A stretch of 64,000 nucleotides of DNA, taken from contig NZ_QWEI01000001.1 in NCBI RefSeq assembly GCF_003515775.1, positions 1 to 64,000 of the forward strand. Direction: 5' to 3'. The translations under genes were made by a program, and so were the position numbers. This document shows positions 16,679 through 24,556 of this stretch, in pieces (position 1 is the stretch's first letter; every line of letters begins with the position of its first letter). The notes beneath the pieces are model-generated. The model had not been told where the DNA came from. It saw nothing but the letters and a program-made list of their open reading frames with translations, and made no database searches. This stretch comes from Ureibacillus yapensis (GTDB taxonomy: Bacteria > Bacillota > Bacilli > Bacillales_A > Planococcaceae).

Positions 16679-19381
16679 TTGGCAGAAAAACGTCGAACAC
16701 GCGAGCAATTAAAACGCGAACGTGAACAGCAAAAGAAAAAACAAAAAAAACCAGCATCGTCCTGGATTAAACGCACACTGTTAACACTGGTCCTAATTGG
16801 GGTTGTAGGCTTGCTTGGCGGCTGCGGGTTGTTTGCCTACTATGCGAGTTCGGCCCCAGAATTGGATGAAGAACTATTGAAAGACCCGATTTCATCAGAA
16901 TTCTATGATAAAAACGGAGAACTTTTTGCAACAATCGGATCAGAAAGCCGCAAATATGTCGAATATGAAGATATACCGCAAGACATGGTAGATGCCATTC
17001 TCGCTACGGAAGATGTTCGCTTCTTTGATCACTTTGGAATTGATATTTGGCGTTTGGGCAGTGCGGTCATTGCCAACCTTACACAAGGATTTGGCGCTCA
17101 GGGTGCAAGTACGATCACTCAGCAAGTAGTAAAAAATTCTTTCTTGAGCAACGATAAACAGTTAAAACGTAAAGCACAGGAAGCGTGGCTTGCCATCCAA
17201 CTGGAACAGCATTATGAAAAAGAGGAAATATTCGAAATGTACTTCAATAAAGTGCTCATGTCCGGAAGAATCTACGGGTTCGGAACTGCGGCAGAATATT
17301 TCTTCGGCAAAGAGCTAAGCGAACTGGAACTCGATGAAATGGCATTGCTTGCCGGAATTCCGCAAAGTCCTAATAACTATAATCCTTACAAAAATCCGGA
17401 ACGAGCACAGCAAAGAAGAGATTTGGTGCTGGACTTAATGGTTCAGCATGAAAAGATTACGGAACAAGAAGCTGCTGAAGCCAAAAAAGTGGATGTAACT
17501 TCCCGTCTCCTTCCAGAAGAGAACCGTCCAGAAGTTGAAGGCGTAAAATACGAAGCCTTCCTGGATGTTGTTTTAAACGAACTTGAAGAAAACGGCGATG
17601 GCGATTCGCTTGCCGAAGGTATCAAAGTATATACAACGCTTGATCCAAACGCACAAGCAACGGTTGAAAATATTATGAACAACCCTGCGAACTTCCCGAC
17701 GGAGAATATTCAATCCGGGGTATCGGTAATCGATACGAAAACAGGTGGAATTGCAGCAATCGGCGGAGGCCGCAATTACAGCAACCGGGGCTTTAACTTT
17801 GCCCACGATTTGACAAAGCGCTCACCTGGTTCAACGATCAAGCCATTGCTTGATTATGGCCCGGCCATTGAAAATTTAAAATGGTCAACCGGCCAAACGA
17901 TTGTCGATGAACCAATGGCTTATTCTGGTTCAGATCAAGTGATTTCAAACTGGGATAACAAATATCTTGGGGCGATGACGGTTCGACAAGCTTTATATAC
18001 TTCACGAAATGTACCGGCGGTGAAAACTTTGAAGGAAGTTGGAACTGAACAAGCGAAGGAATTTATCGGCAGACTCGGAATCCAAGCCGAAAATGTCTAT
18101 GAATCGGATGCGCTTGGCGGCGGAGATATCAATATAAGCCCAATTCAAATGTCTGCTGCGTATGCGGCATTCGGAAATAACGGGGTTTATAATGATCCTA
18201 CTACAATTAAAGAAATCGAATATCGTGATGGGTCGAAAAAATCTTATAAATCCAAACCAGTCGTAGCAATGAGCGACTACACCGCTTATATGGTAACAGA
18301 TATTTTGCGTGATGTTGTGAGCAACAAACCTGGCGCTTCAGGCACAAGTGCCGCTATCCCAGGTCTTGATATTGCAGGTAAAACTGGAACAACAAACTAT
18401 TCAGCAGACGATTTCCGAAACTTCGGTTTACCAGCCAGTAGTGTACCGGATAGTTGGTTTGCAGGATATACAACGAATTATTCCATTGCAGTTTGGAGTG
18501 GATATGCAGAGCGAAAGAATCCTATTACGTCTTGGGTTGAACGACGCCTGCCTCAGTATCTATTTAAGTCAATTATGTCCGAGATTTCTTCTAATGTAGA
18601 AACTCAAAACTTTAAAAAACCAGGTTCTGTTGTAGAGGCGACAATCGAAGTGGGATCGAGCCCATTAAAATTGGCAAGTGAATATACACCATCGAATATG
18701 CGCCGAACAGAATTATTTGTTAAAGGAACTGAACCAACGGCTGTTTCTGAAAAATACGAAGTGGTGGAATTGGCTGCACCAACGAACTTACAAGCGAATT
18801 ACAATGCCGAAGGAGCAGTGGTCGATTTAACATGGGGCTATAATACACCGGAGGATATGGATATTGCCTTTGAAGTTTCCGTGACTGTCGACAACGAACA
18901 GCCTGTAGTGGTTACTACAACCGGCGAAACTTCTGCAGCGGTTTCAAATATAGAACCAGGCCGCAACTATGCCTTCTCGGTAGTTGCAGTCTCAGGAGAA
19001 GTCCGAAGTGGCGCTGCGTCAACATCCCTTTTCCTTGAAGAAGAAGTTGAAGAACCTGAAGTCGAAGAGCCAGAGGAACCTACAGATGGCGAGGATAACA
19101 ATAACGGCGAAAATGGCGAAGACGAGAATAACGGTGAAAACGGGAATGACAACGGAAACGGAAATAATGGCAATGACAACGGAAACGGCAACAATGGTAA
19201 TGGCAACGGAAATGGTAACTCCAACGGTAACGGGAATAGCAACGGCAACAATGGCAACAACAATGATCAACATGATGATGCGGAGGATACCGTAGTACCA
19301 GATCAAGACTCAGAAACCGAAAATCAAGGTGAAGTGCAAACACCAACCCAACCGACCAATCCGGCCGAAACAACTGAATAA
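16679..19381 (+). CDS. ponA: Class A penicillin-binding protein 1 (PonA)
   Basis: 900 residues. A basic cytoplasmic tail is followed by one membrane segment (~33-55). The glycosyltransferase domain contains EDVRFFDHFG with catalytic Glu111 and GASTITQQ. The transpeptidase has the active site STIK (Ser385), SRN and KTGTT (Lys568). A fibronectin-III-like domain (~700-785) precedes an acidic Glu/Pro stretch and an Asn/Gly-rich tail of about 50 residues. It polymerises and crosslinks peptidoglycan and is a GpsB client. The start is TTG at 16679, with GAGGAG correctly spaced upstream; no better codon is available. Confidence 0.96.
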   Translation: MAEKRRTREQLKREREQQKKKQKKPASSWIKRTLLTLVLIGVVGLLGGCGLFAYYASSAPELDEELLKDPISSEFYDKNGELFATIGSESRKYVEYEDIPQDMVDAILATEDVRFFDHFGIDIWRLGSAVIANLTQGFGAQGASTITQQVVKNSFLSNDKQLKRKAQEAWLAIQLEQHYEKEEIFEMYFNKVLMSGRIYGFGTAAEYFFGKELSELELDEMALLAGIPQSPNNYNPYKNPERAQQRRDLVLDLMVQHEKITEQEAAEAKKVDVTSRLLPEENRPEVEGVKYEAFLDVVLNELEENGDGDSLAEGIKVYTTLDPNAQATVENIMNNPANFPTENIQSGVSVIDTKTGGIAAIGGGRNYSNRGFNFAHDLTKRSPGSTIKPLLDYGPAIENLKWSTGQTIVDEPMAYSGSDQVISNWDNKYLGAMTVRQALYTSRNVPAVKTLKEVGTEQAKEFIGRLGIQAENVYESDALGGGDINISPIQMSAAYAAFGNNGVYNDPTTIKEIEYRDGSKKSYKSKPVVAMSDYTAYMVTDILRDVVSNKPGASGTSAAIPGLDIAGKTGTTNYSADDFRNFGLPASSVPDSWFAGYTTNYSIAVWSGYAERKNPITSWVERRLPQYLFKSIMSEISSNVETQNFKKPGSVVEATIEVGSSPLKLASEYTPSNMRRTELFVKGTEPTAVSEKYEVVELAAPTNLQANYNAEGAVVDLTWGYNTPEDMDIAFEVSVTVDNEQPVVVTTTGETSAAVSNIEPGRNYAFSVVAVSGEVRSGAASTSLFLEEEVEEPEVEEPEEPTDGEDNNNGENGEDENNGENGNDNGNGNNGNDNGNGNNGNGNGNGNSNGNGNSNGNNGNNNDQHDDAEDTVVPDQDSETENQGEVQTPTQPTNPAETTE

Positions 19382-19390
19382 AAAGGAAAT

Positions 19391-19427
19391 AAAAAACCAG
19401 GTGAAAATAAAATCACCTGGTTTTTTT
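19391..19427 (+). terminator. Terminator of ponA (bidirectional)
   Basis: AAAAAACCAGGTGA (19391-19404) pairs with TCACCTGGTTTTTT (19413-19426), with T runs in both directions. It can serve ponA and the converging ypoC gene. Confidence 0.9.
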
Positions 19428-19544
19428 ATGATTGCTAAAGCATTAAGAATTGTTGTCCTTGAGAACTGAATTTCCTTCGAAAACTTTTGAAAGAAAGGTT
19501 TCCCTCTTTTTGGCTTTGAAATTTCTTTCGATAGCTCCTTGTTC

Positions 19545-19895
19545 TCATGCTTTTAATCGCAGCCGGGCCAAGCGCTTTTTTAGTTCTTTAAACAACTCAT
19601 CCAATTGACGGTAGCATGCATATTGGCCTGGCCTTGCTTTAATAAATTGCAGCCGCTCCTTGCCATTGATGGGCAAAACTTCGTATTCTTCCCGCTCACT
19701 TACAGCAGTCTCGGAAGTGTCGGAACAATGGACAACGCATCTTTCGAAAAGTTCAATTCCCTGTTCCATTAAACTCTTTGCTTGTCCATCCCGCACTTCA
19801 TGGGATTGATAAATTTTGGCACTCAGATTTTGCCATTGTTCAAAAAATGGCTCCACTATCTCTTTATCGATTAATTCCCGTTTGGCTTTATTCAT
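19545..19895 (-). CDS. ypoC: YpoC family protein
   Basis: 116 residues, soluble and helix-rich, with no known catalytic motif. Identified by family character (C-terminal YRQLDELFKELKKRLAR) and by gene order dnaD-nth-ypoC-ponA as in B. subtilis. The start ATG overlaps the nth stop by 8 nt, so it is translationally coupled to nth. Function unknown. Confidence 0.75.
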   Translation of the reverse strand: MNKAKRELIDKEIVEPFFEQWQNLSAKIYQSHEVRDGQAKSLMEQGIELFERCVVHCSDTSETAVSEREEYEVLPINGKERLQFIKARPGQYACYRQLDELFKELKKRLARLRLKA

Positions 19896-20553
19896 GACCT
19901 TTTACCAGTCCTTTTTTCAAACGTTTTTGCCCTTCCCTGCAGAGATCCAGAAGCGGACAAACATGACATTGCGGGTTTTGCGCTTTACAATGATAGCGAC
20001 CGAAGAAAATCAATTGATGATGCGTTTTTGACCATTTTTCCATCGGTGTCTTCTTCATTACCGTTTCTTCCACTTCCAATACCGAATCTTTCAAACGGCA
20101 TAAGCCCAATCTTTTTGTCACACGTTCCACATGCGTATCCACAGCAAGTGCCGGAATATTAAAGGCTACCGATAAAACCACGTTTGCCGTTTTACGGCCA
20201 ACGCCAGGCAGCGTGACTAGCTGGGCCCGGGTTTGCGGAATTTCCCCGTTATATTCTGTGAGCAGCTTTTGACATAAGCTTTGGATGTTCTTGGCTTTAT
20301 TGCGGTAAAGTCCAATCGAGCGAATATCATTTTGCAACTCTTCCAAAGGAACAGCCAAATAATCTTGCGGTGTTTTATATTTTTGAAATAATGTTTTCGT
20401 TACTTTATTTACTAGGGCATCTGTACACTGTGCTGATAATAATGTTGCAATTGTTAGCTCAAACGGGTTATCGTGAACGAGCTCGCAATGTGCATCAGGG
20501 AACATTTTGTCCATCTCGTCCAAACAATGCTCCCACTGTTTTTTCGTAAGCAT
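19888..20553 (-). CDS. nth: Endonuclease III (DNA glycosylase/AP lyase)
   Basis: 221 residues. The helix-hairpin-helix LPGVGRKTANVVL carries the catalytic Lys, and VDTHVERV the catalytic Asp. The C-terminus has four cysteines spaced C-x6-C-x2-C-x5-C, the 4Fe-4S cluster site. It removes oxidised pyrimidines and nicks abasic sites. The ATG at 20553 has AGAGGTG just upstream; the longer in-frame extension to 20586 has no such signal. It starts 11 nt after dnaD ends. Confidence 0.96.
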   Translation of the reverse strand: MLTKKQWEHCLDEMDKMFPDAHCELVHDNPFELTIATLLSAQCTDALVNKVTKTLFQKYKTPQDYLAVPLEELQNDIRSIGLYRNKAKNIQSLCQKLLTEYNGEIPQTRAQLVTLPGVGRKTANVVLSVAFNIPALAVDTHVERVTKRLGLCRLKDSVLEVEETVMKKTPMEKWSKTHHQLIFFGRYHCKAQNPQCHVCPLLDLCREGQKRLKKGLVKGHE

Positions 20554-20564
20554 AGTTGCACCTC

Positions 20565-21284
20565 TTATTCTCTTTCTTCTAACCAATTATAAAATGATAC
20601 TTTTTGCGTTTTTTCTGCAGAAGCTGTTCGTTTTGGCTGAACTGCAGTCGTTTTTTGGTGAAATTCCCCCGTAATCTTTTCAACTTGCTTGACGGTTTTG
20701 ATATTTTTCTTTTTCCATTCAAACAAAATGCGATCAATATATCGCAATGACAATTTTCCTGCTAACACGGCTTCTTTTAAAGCCTCTTTAATAATTGCGG
20801 GAGAATGATGATCCGTATCTAACCACATGGAAATAGTTTCAATTTCCATTGGCGACAAAAGCCTACCGAATTCTTGTTCGAAGATAGTAAAAATTTCGCC
20901 TTCTTCTTTTTTTTCATCTTGAATCTCTTGATCAATGGAAGAGGTCTCCAGCAAATCCAATAATCTTTCCCATAAAGGGTAGAGGGAATAGCGTTCATAG
21001 ACAATTCCGTTCACATCAATTCCCTGCGTGATTTCCAGAAACCCCTTTTGCAAAAGCCTTTGCAGTTTGACACTGATGTCATTATCACTAAGAGAAAGCC
21101 TTTTGGTAAGATCACTTGGTGTCGGAAAATAATTTTGTTCATCATGAAAAGCGATTAAATGCAATAAAAGAAGCGCTTCGTCATCCGATATTTTCATTTT
21201 TTTATAATGCTGGAAAAAAGCTTGCGGTATCGTGACATTCCCTTGTTCGATCCATAATCGGAGTCGTTGATTCTTGCTTTTCAT
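20565..21284 (-). CDS. dnaD: Replication initiation protein DnaD
   Basis: 239 residues. The N-terminal winged-helix region (DEALLLLHLIAF, TPSDLTKRLSLSD) is followed by the DnaD C-terminal domain (EQEFGRLLSPMEIETISMW and YIDRILFEWKKKNI). It remodels DNA and helps load the replicative helicase at oriC and during PriA restart. The start ATG at 21284 follows AAAGGGG. It is first in dnaD-nth-ypoC. Confidence 0.94.
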   Translation of the reverse strand: MKSKNQRLRLWIEQGNVTIPQAFFQHYKKMKISDDEALLLLHLIAFHDEQNYFPTPSDLTKRLSLSDNDISVKLQRLLQKGFLEITQGIDVNGIVYERYSLYPLWERLLDLLETSSIDQEIQDEKKEEGEIFTIFEQEFGRLLSPMEIETISMWLDTDHHSPAIIKEALKEAVLAGKLSLRYIDRILFEWKKKNIKTVKQVEKITGEFHQKTTAVQPKRTASAEKTQKVSFYNWLEERE

Positions 21285-21345
21285 CCAAAGGACCCCTTTC
21301 CACCCACTACAATGGGAAAATCTCACAAATGTTGTTCATAGCAAT

Positions 21346-21375
21346 GAAAAGCGCCCGCAAATACGAGCGCTTTTC
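21346..21375 (-). terminator. Terminator of asnS
   Basis: GAAAAGCGC (21346-21354) pairs with GCGCTTTTC (21367-21375) about 30 nt after the asnS stop. The T run is short. Confidence 0.65.
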
Positions 21376-21402
21376 CATAGTGTATTGTTTGAAGCATTCT
21401 TA

Positions 21403-22698
21403 TTATGGATATAAACGATTTAAAAGGCGCGGGAATGGAATACATTCGCGAACATGCTCCGCCCCACTGATCCAAGCGACTGTACGTTCCAGACCTAGAC
21501 CGAAGCCTGAATGCGGTACAGCACCTTGTTTGCACAAGTCCAAATACCATGCATAAGCCTCTTCATCCAGATTATGCTCGGCAATACGCTGTTTCATTAA
21601 GTCATAATCATAAATACGCTCGGAACCGCCGATAATTTCGCCATATCCTTCCGGTGCTATTAAGTCTGCACATAAAACGACGTCATCTCGATCTGGATGT
21701 GGCTGCATATAAAATGGTTTGATGCCTGTAGGATAGCATGTAATAAATACCGGCTTGTCATAATGCTCTGCAATTGCCGTCTCATGCGGTGCCCCAAAGT
21801 CGTCTCCCCACTGAATATCTGTAAATCCTTTTTCGTGCAAGAACTTAATCGCATCATCATAAGAAATACGCGGGAATGGTGCTTGGGCTTTTTCAAGCTT
21901 CGAAGTATCGCGGCCAAGACGTTCCAATTCCAGTTTGCAATTTTCCAACACAGATTTAACAATGTGGGATACATATTGCTCCTGTACCTCTAAGCTTTCG
22001 TCATGTTCCACGAAAGCCATCTCCGGTTCAATCATCCAGAACTCAATCAAGTGACGGCGCGTTTTTGACTTTTCTGCACGGAATGTCGGACCGAAAGAAA
22101 ATACTTTCCCCAATGCCATTGCCGCCGCTTCCAGATATAATTGACCAGATTGAGAAAGATAGGCGTCTTCATCAAAATATTTTGTATGGAAAAGTTCGGA
22201 AGTTCCTTCTGGGGACGAACCTGTTAAAATTGGCGGATCGATTTTAACAAAACCGTTATTATTGAAAAATTCATATGTTGCACGAATTACTTCGTTCCGA
22301 ATTTTCATGATGGCATGCTGTTTTCGTGAACGCAACCAAAGATGTCGGTGGTCCATTAAAAATTCAACACCATGCTCCTTTGGTGTAATCGGATAGTCCA
22401 CAGCTGCATGAATGACTTCAATTCCCGTAACCGCCAATTCGCAGCCAAAGCTTGAGCGTGAATCTTCCTTCACAACTCCCGTAACATACATGGACGTTTC
22501 TTGCGTTAAACTTTTTGCTGTTGCAAACAGTTCTTCTCCTGCTTCTTCTTTAACAACTACACCCTGTACAAATCCTGAACCATCACGCAATTGCAAAAAT
22601 GCAATTTTGCCGCTTGAGCGTTTGTTTGCTAACCAAGCGCCTAACTTTACAGTTTCGCCAATATGATTTGGCATATCTTGAATCATTATTTTTTTCAT
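21403..22698 (-). CDS. asnS: Asparaginyl-tRNA synthetase
   Basis: 431 residues, a class IIb synthetase. The N-terminal OB-fold anticodon domain ([24 protein letters not shown]) is followed by the catalytic core with motif 2 [21 protein letters not shown] and motif 3 [13 protein letters not shown]. It charges tRNA-Asn with asparagine in the cytoplasm. The ATG at 22698 is preceded by GTGGAGG; the longer frame to 22737 is not needed. No T-box elements were found upstream. Confidence 0.96.
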   Translation of the reverse strand: MKKIMIQDMPNHIGETVKLGAWLANKRSSGKIAFLQLRDGSGFVQGVVVKEEAGEELFATAKSLTQETSMYVTGVVKEDSRSSFGCELAVTGIEVIHAAVDYPITPKEHGVEFLMDHRHLWLRSRKQHAIMKIRNEVIRATYEFFNNNGFVKIDPPILTGSSPEGTSELFHTKYFDEDAYLSQSGQLYLEAAAMALGKVFSFGPTFRAEKSKTRRHLIEFWMIEPEMAFVEHDESLEVQEQYVSHIVKSVLENCKLELERLGRDTSKLEKAQAPFPRISYDDAIKFLHEKGFTDIQWGDDFGAPHETAIAEHYDKPVFITCYPTGIKPFYMQPHPDRDDVVLCADLIAPEGYGEIIGGSERIYDYDLMKQRIAEHNLDEEAYAWYLDLCKQGAVPHSGFGLGLERTVAWISGAEHVRECIPFPRLLNRLYP

Positions 22699-22764
22699 AT
22701 TAATCCTCCACAAAGAACTAATTTTGTTATCGTTCAATTCGAGCCCGAGCTTGAATAATTAAAA

Positions 22765-22801
22765 GATTGTAGGCCAGCACGTCTCTGCCATGCCTACAAT
22801 C
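22765..22801. repeat. Inverted repeat between aspB and asnS
   Basis: GATTGTAGGC (22765-22774) pairs with GCCTACAATC (22792-22801), 10 bp perfect with a 17-nt loop. On the minus strand it is followed by CTTTTAAT, so it may be a weak terminator for aspB or an RNA element in the asnS leader. Confidence 0.6.
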
Positions 22802-22834
22802 GATATCATAAAAAGGTAAACGAATAATTAATAA

Positions 22835-24028
22835 TTAGTCTTGCCATTTTGATTTTACAAAGTTATCCATGCGACGAACCGCTTCTTCCAATAATTCCAG
22901 GGAAGTCGCATAGCTTAAACGAACAGTAGAAGGTACCCCGAAACCGGAGCCTGGCACAACTGCAACATTTGCCTCCGTTAAGAGCGCTGTTGCAAAATCA
23001 TCTACCGACCCATAACCTGTTTTACGCGCAGCTTCCGCTACATCCGGCAATAAATAAAATGCCCCTTGTGGCTTAATCACGTGGAAACCGGGAATGGCAT
23101 TTAATTTTGGATAAATTGTTTCCAAGCGTCCTTCAAATGCTTTTCTCATTTCTTCCACGGAATCTTGCGGACCGTTGTAAGCTTCAATTGTAGCATATTG
23201 AGATGTAGTTGTTGGGTTGGAAGTAGAGTGCGATGCAAGATCTGTCATCGGTTTGATAATGTCTGCGTCCCCAGCAGCGTACCCAATCCGCCATCCTGTC
23301 ATGGAATGTGATTTAGCAACTCCATTAACGACAATTGTACGTTTTTTTACTTCTTCCGAAAGCTCGGCAATAGAAAAATGCTCTAAACCATTGTATAGAA
23401 GTTTTTCATAAATTTCATCCGAAACGATTAATAGATCTTTTTCAACCGCCACTTGTGCCAACTCGGCTAATTCTTCGCGCGTATAAACCATGCCGGATGG
23501 GTTGCTTGGCGAGTTGATGATTACGGCTTTTGTTTTTTCCGTTGCAGCATCACGCAATTGTGCTGCAGTGATTTTAAAGTTTTGTTTGCTTGTGCTTTCC
23601 ACGTATACCGGAACGCCGCCAGCCAGTTTCACCTGTTCAGGATATGAAACCCAATAAGGAATCGGGATGATTACTTCGTCTCCCTCATTTAAAATAACTT
23701 GGAATAAAGTGTAAAGAACATGTTTAGCCCCGATGCCGACAATAATTTCGTTTTGTTTGTATTCAAGGTTGTTGTCGCGTGCTAATTTATCAATGATCGC
23801 TTGTTTCAAAGCTGGAAGCCCGCCTGAAGGAGTATATTTCGTATGGCCAGCGTACATCGATTCTGCTGCGGCATCCAGAATGTTTTTCGGTGTATTGAAG
23901 TCAGGCTCTCCCGCTCCCAAGCCGATCACATCGATTCCTTGTGCTTTCAGCTCTTTCGCTTTTGCTGTAATGGCCAAAGTTGCTGATGGCGTTAAAGTTT
24001 TTACACGGTTAGCTAATAAATCTTTCAT
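22835..24028 (-). CDS. aspB: Aspartate aminotransferase, class I
   Basis: 397 residues, fold type I PLP enzyme. It shows GLGAGEPDFNTP near the N-terminus, NSPSNPSGMVY, and the PLP-lysine segment AKSHSMTGWRIGY. It interconverts aspartate and oxaloacetate with glutamate/2-oxoglutarate. The aspB-asnS neighbourhood (aspartate supply next to asparaginyl-tRNA synthetase) is conserved in Bacillales. It follows ypmB at 15 nt. Confidence 0.95.
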   Translation of the reverse strand: MKDLLANRVKTLTPSATLAITAKAKELKAQGIDVIGLGAGEPDFNTPKNILDAAAESMYAGHTKYTPSGGLPALKQAIIDKLARDNNLEYKQNEIIVGIGAKHVLYTLFQVILNEGDEVIIPIPYWVSYPEQVKLAGGVPVYVESTSKQNFKITAAQLRDAATEKTKAVIINSPSNPSGMVYTREELAELAQVAVEKDLLIVSDEIYEKLLYNGLEHFSIAELSEEVKKRTIVVNGVAKSHSMTGWRIGYAAGDADIIKPMTDLASHSTSNPTTTSQYATIEAYNGPQDSVEEMRKAFEGRLETIYPKLNAIPGFHVIKPQGAFYLLPDVAEAARKTGYGSVDDFATALLTEANVAVVPGSGFGVPSTVRLSYATSLELLEEAVRRMDNFVKSKWQD

Positions 24029-24043
24029 AAAAAATCTACTCCT

Positions 24044-24529
24044 CTACAAGTTCAAAATACGTTTCCACCATTGCCCGTCTTCAAAAATAATATAGACATA
24101 ATTCAGTTTTTCCGCCTTGTTTGTATAGGTAATTTCCCATACAGCGCCAACTTCTTCATATCCCAATTTCGTGTGAAGAATTTCTTTCACTTCTACATTT
24201 TCATTATTTAAAACCGACAAAGCTTGCTCTTTAGTAATACCGTCCTGCAAAAACACTTCCTGAATCGAATTCTCTTCTAGACTGATTGGAACAAATATTG
24301 CTTTTTCGTTACCTTCCTCGTCTTCCCCGAACACTGTAACGTACGGTTTATTACCATTATAAACATAAGAGTCCGATACTACCGCCAAAGACTTTGTTGA
24401 AAGAGCAAGTTCTTCCGCTTGCTTTTCGATGTCATCGAATGGTTCGTCGGATTTCCAAATTACGAGTACAGAAATAACAAGTGCCAATGATACAAAAAAG
24501 ACGGAAATGAAAATTATCCAGTTTTTCAT
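24044..24529 (-). CDS. ypmB: YpmB family membrane-anchored protein
   Basis: 161 residues. One N-terminal membrane segment (~4-26) is followed by an extracytoplasmic domain with two PepSY-like repeats (DGITKEQALSVL and YEEVGAVWEITYTN). Function is unknown; a role at the cell surface is inferred from topology. It lies between dinG and aspB as in B. subtilis, although the tiny ypmA gene is missing from the 27-nt gap. Confidence 0.85.
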   Translation of the reverse strand: MKNWIIFISVFFVSLALVISVLVIWKSDEPFDDIEKQAEELALSTKSLAVVSDSYVYNGNKPYVTVFGEDEEGNEKAIFVPISLEENSIQEVFLQDGITKEQALSVLNNENVEVKEILHTKLGYEEVGAVWEITYTNKAEKLNYVYIIFEDGQWWKRILNL

Positions 24530-24556
24530 CGAATCACCTTCATCTGTGTTGCTGAT

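Noticed and set aside
18967-19373. Long antisense ORFs opposite the ponA 3' end
   Set aside because: They are by-products of the repetitive Asn/Gly codons of the PonA tail.
22699-22834. T-box leader for asnS
   Set aside because: No specifier arrangement and no conserved GGTGG-type antiterminator block were found.
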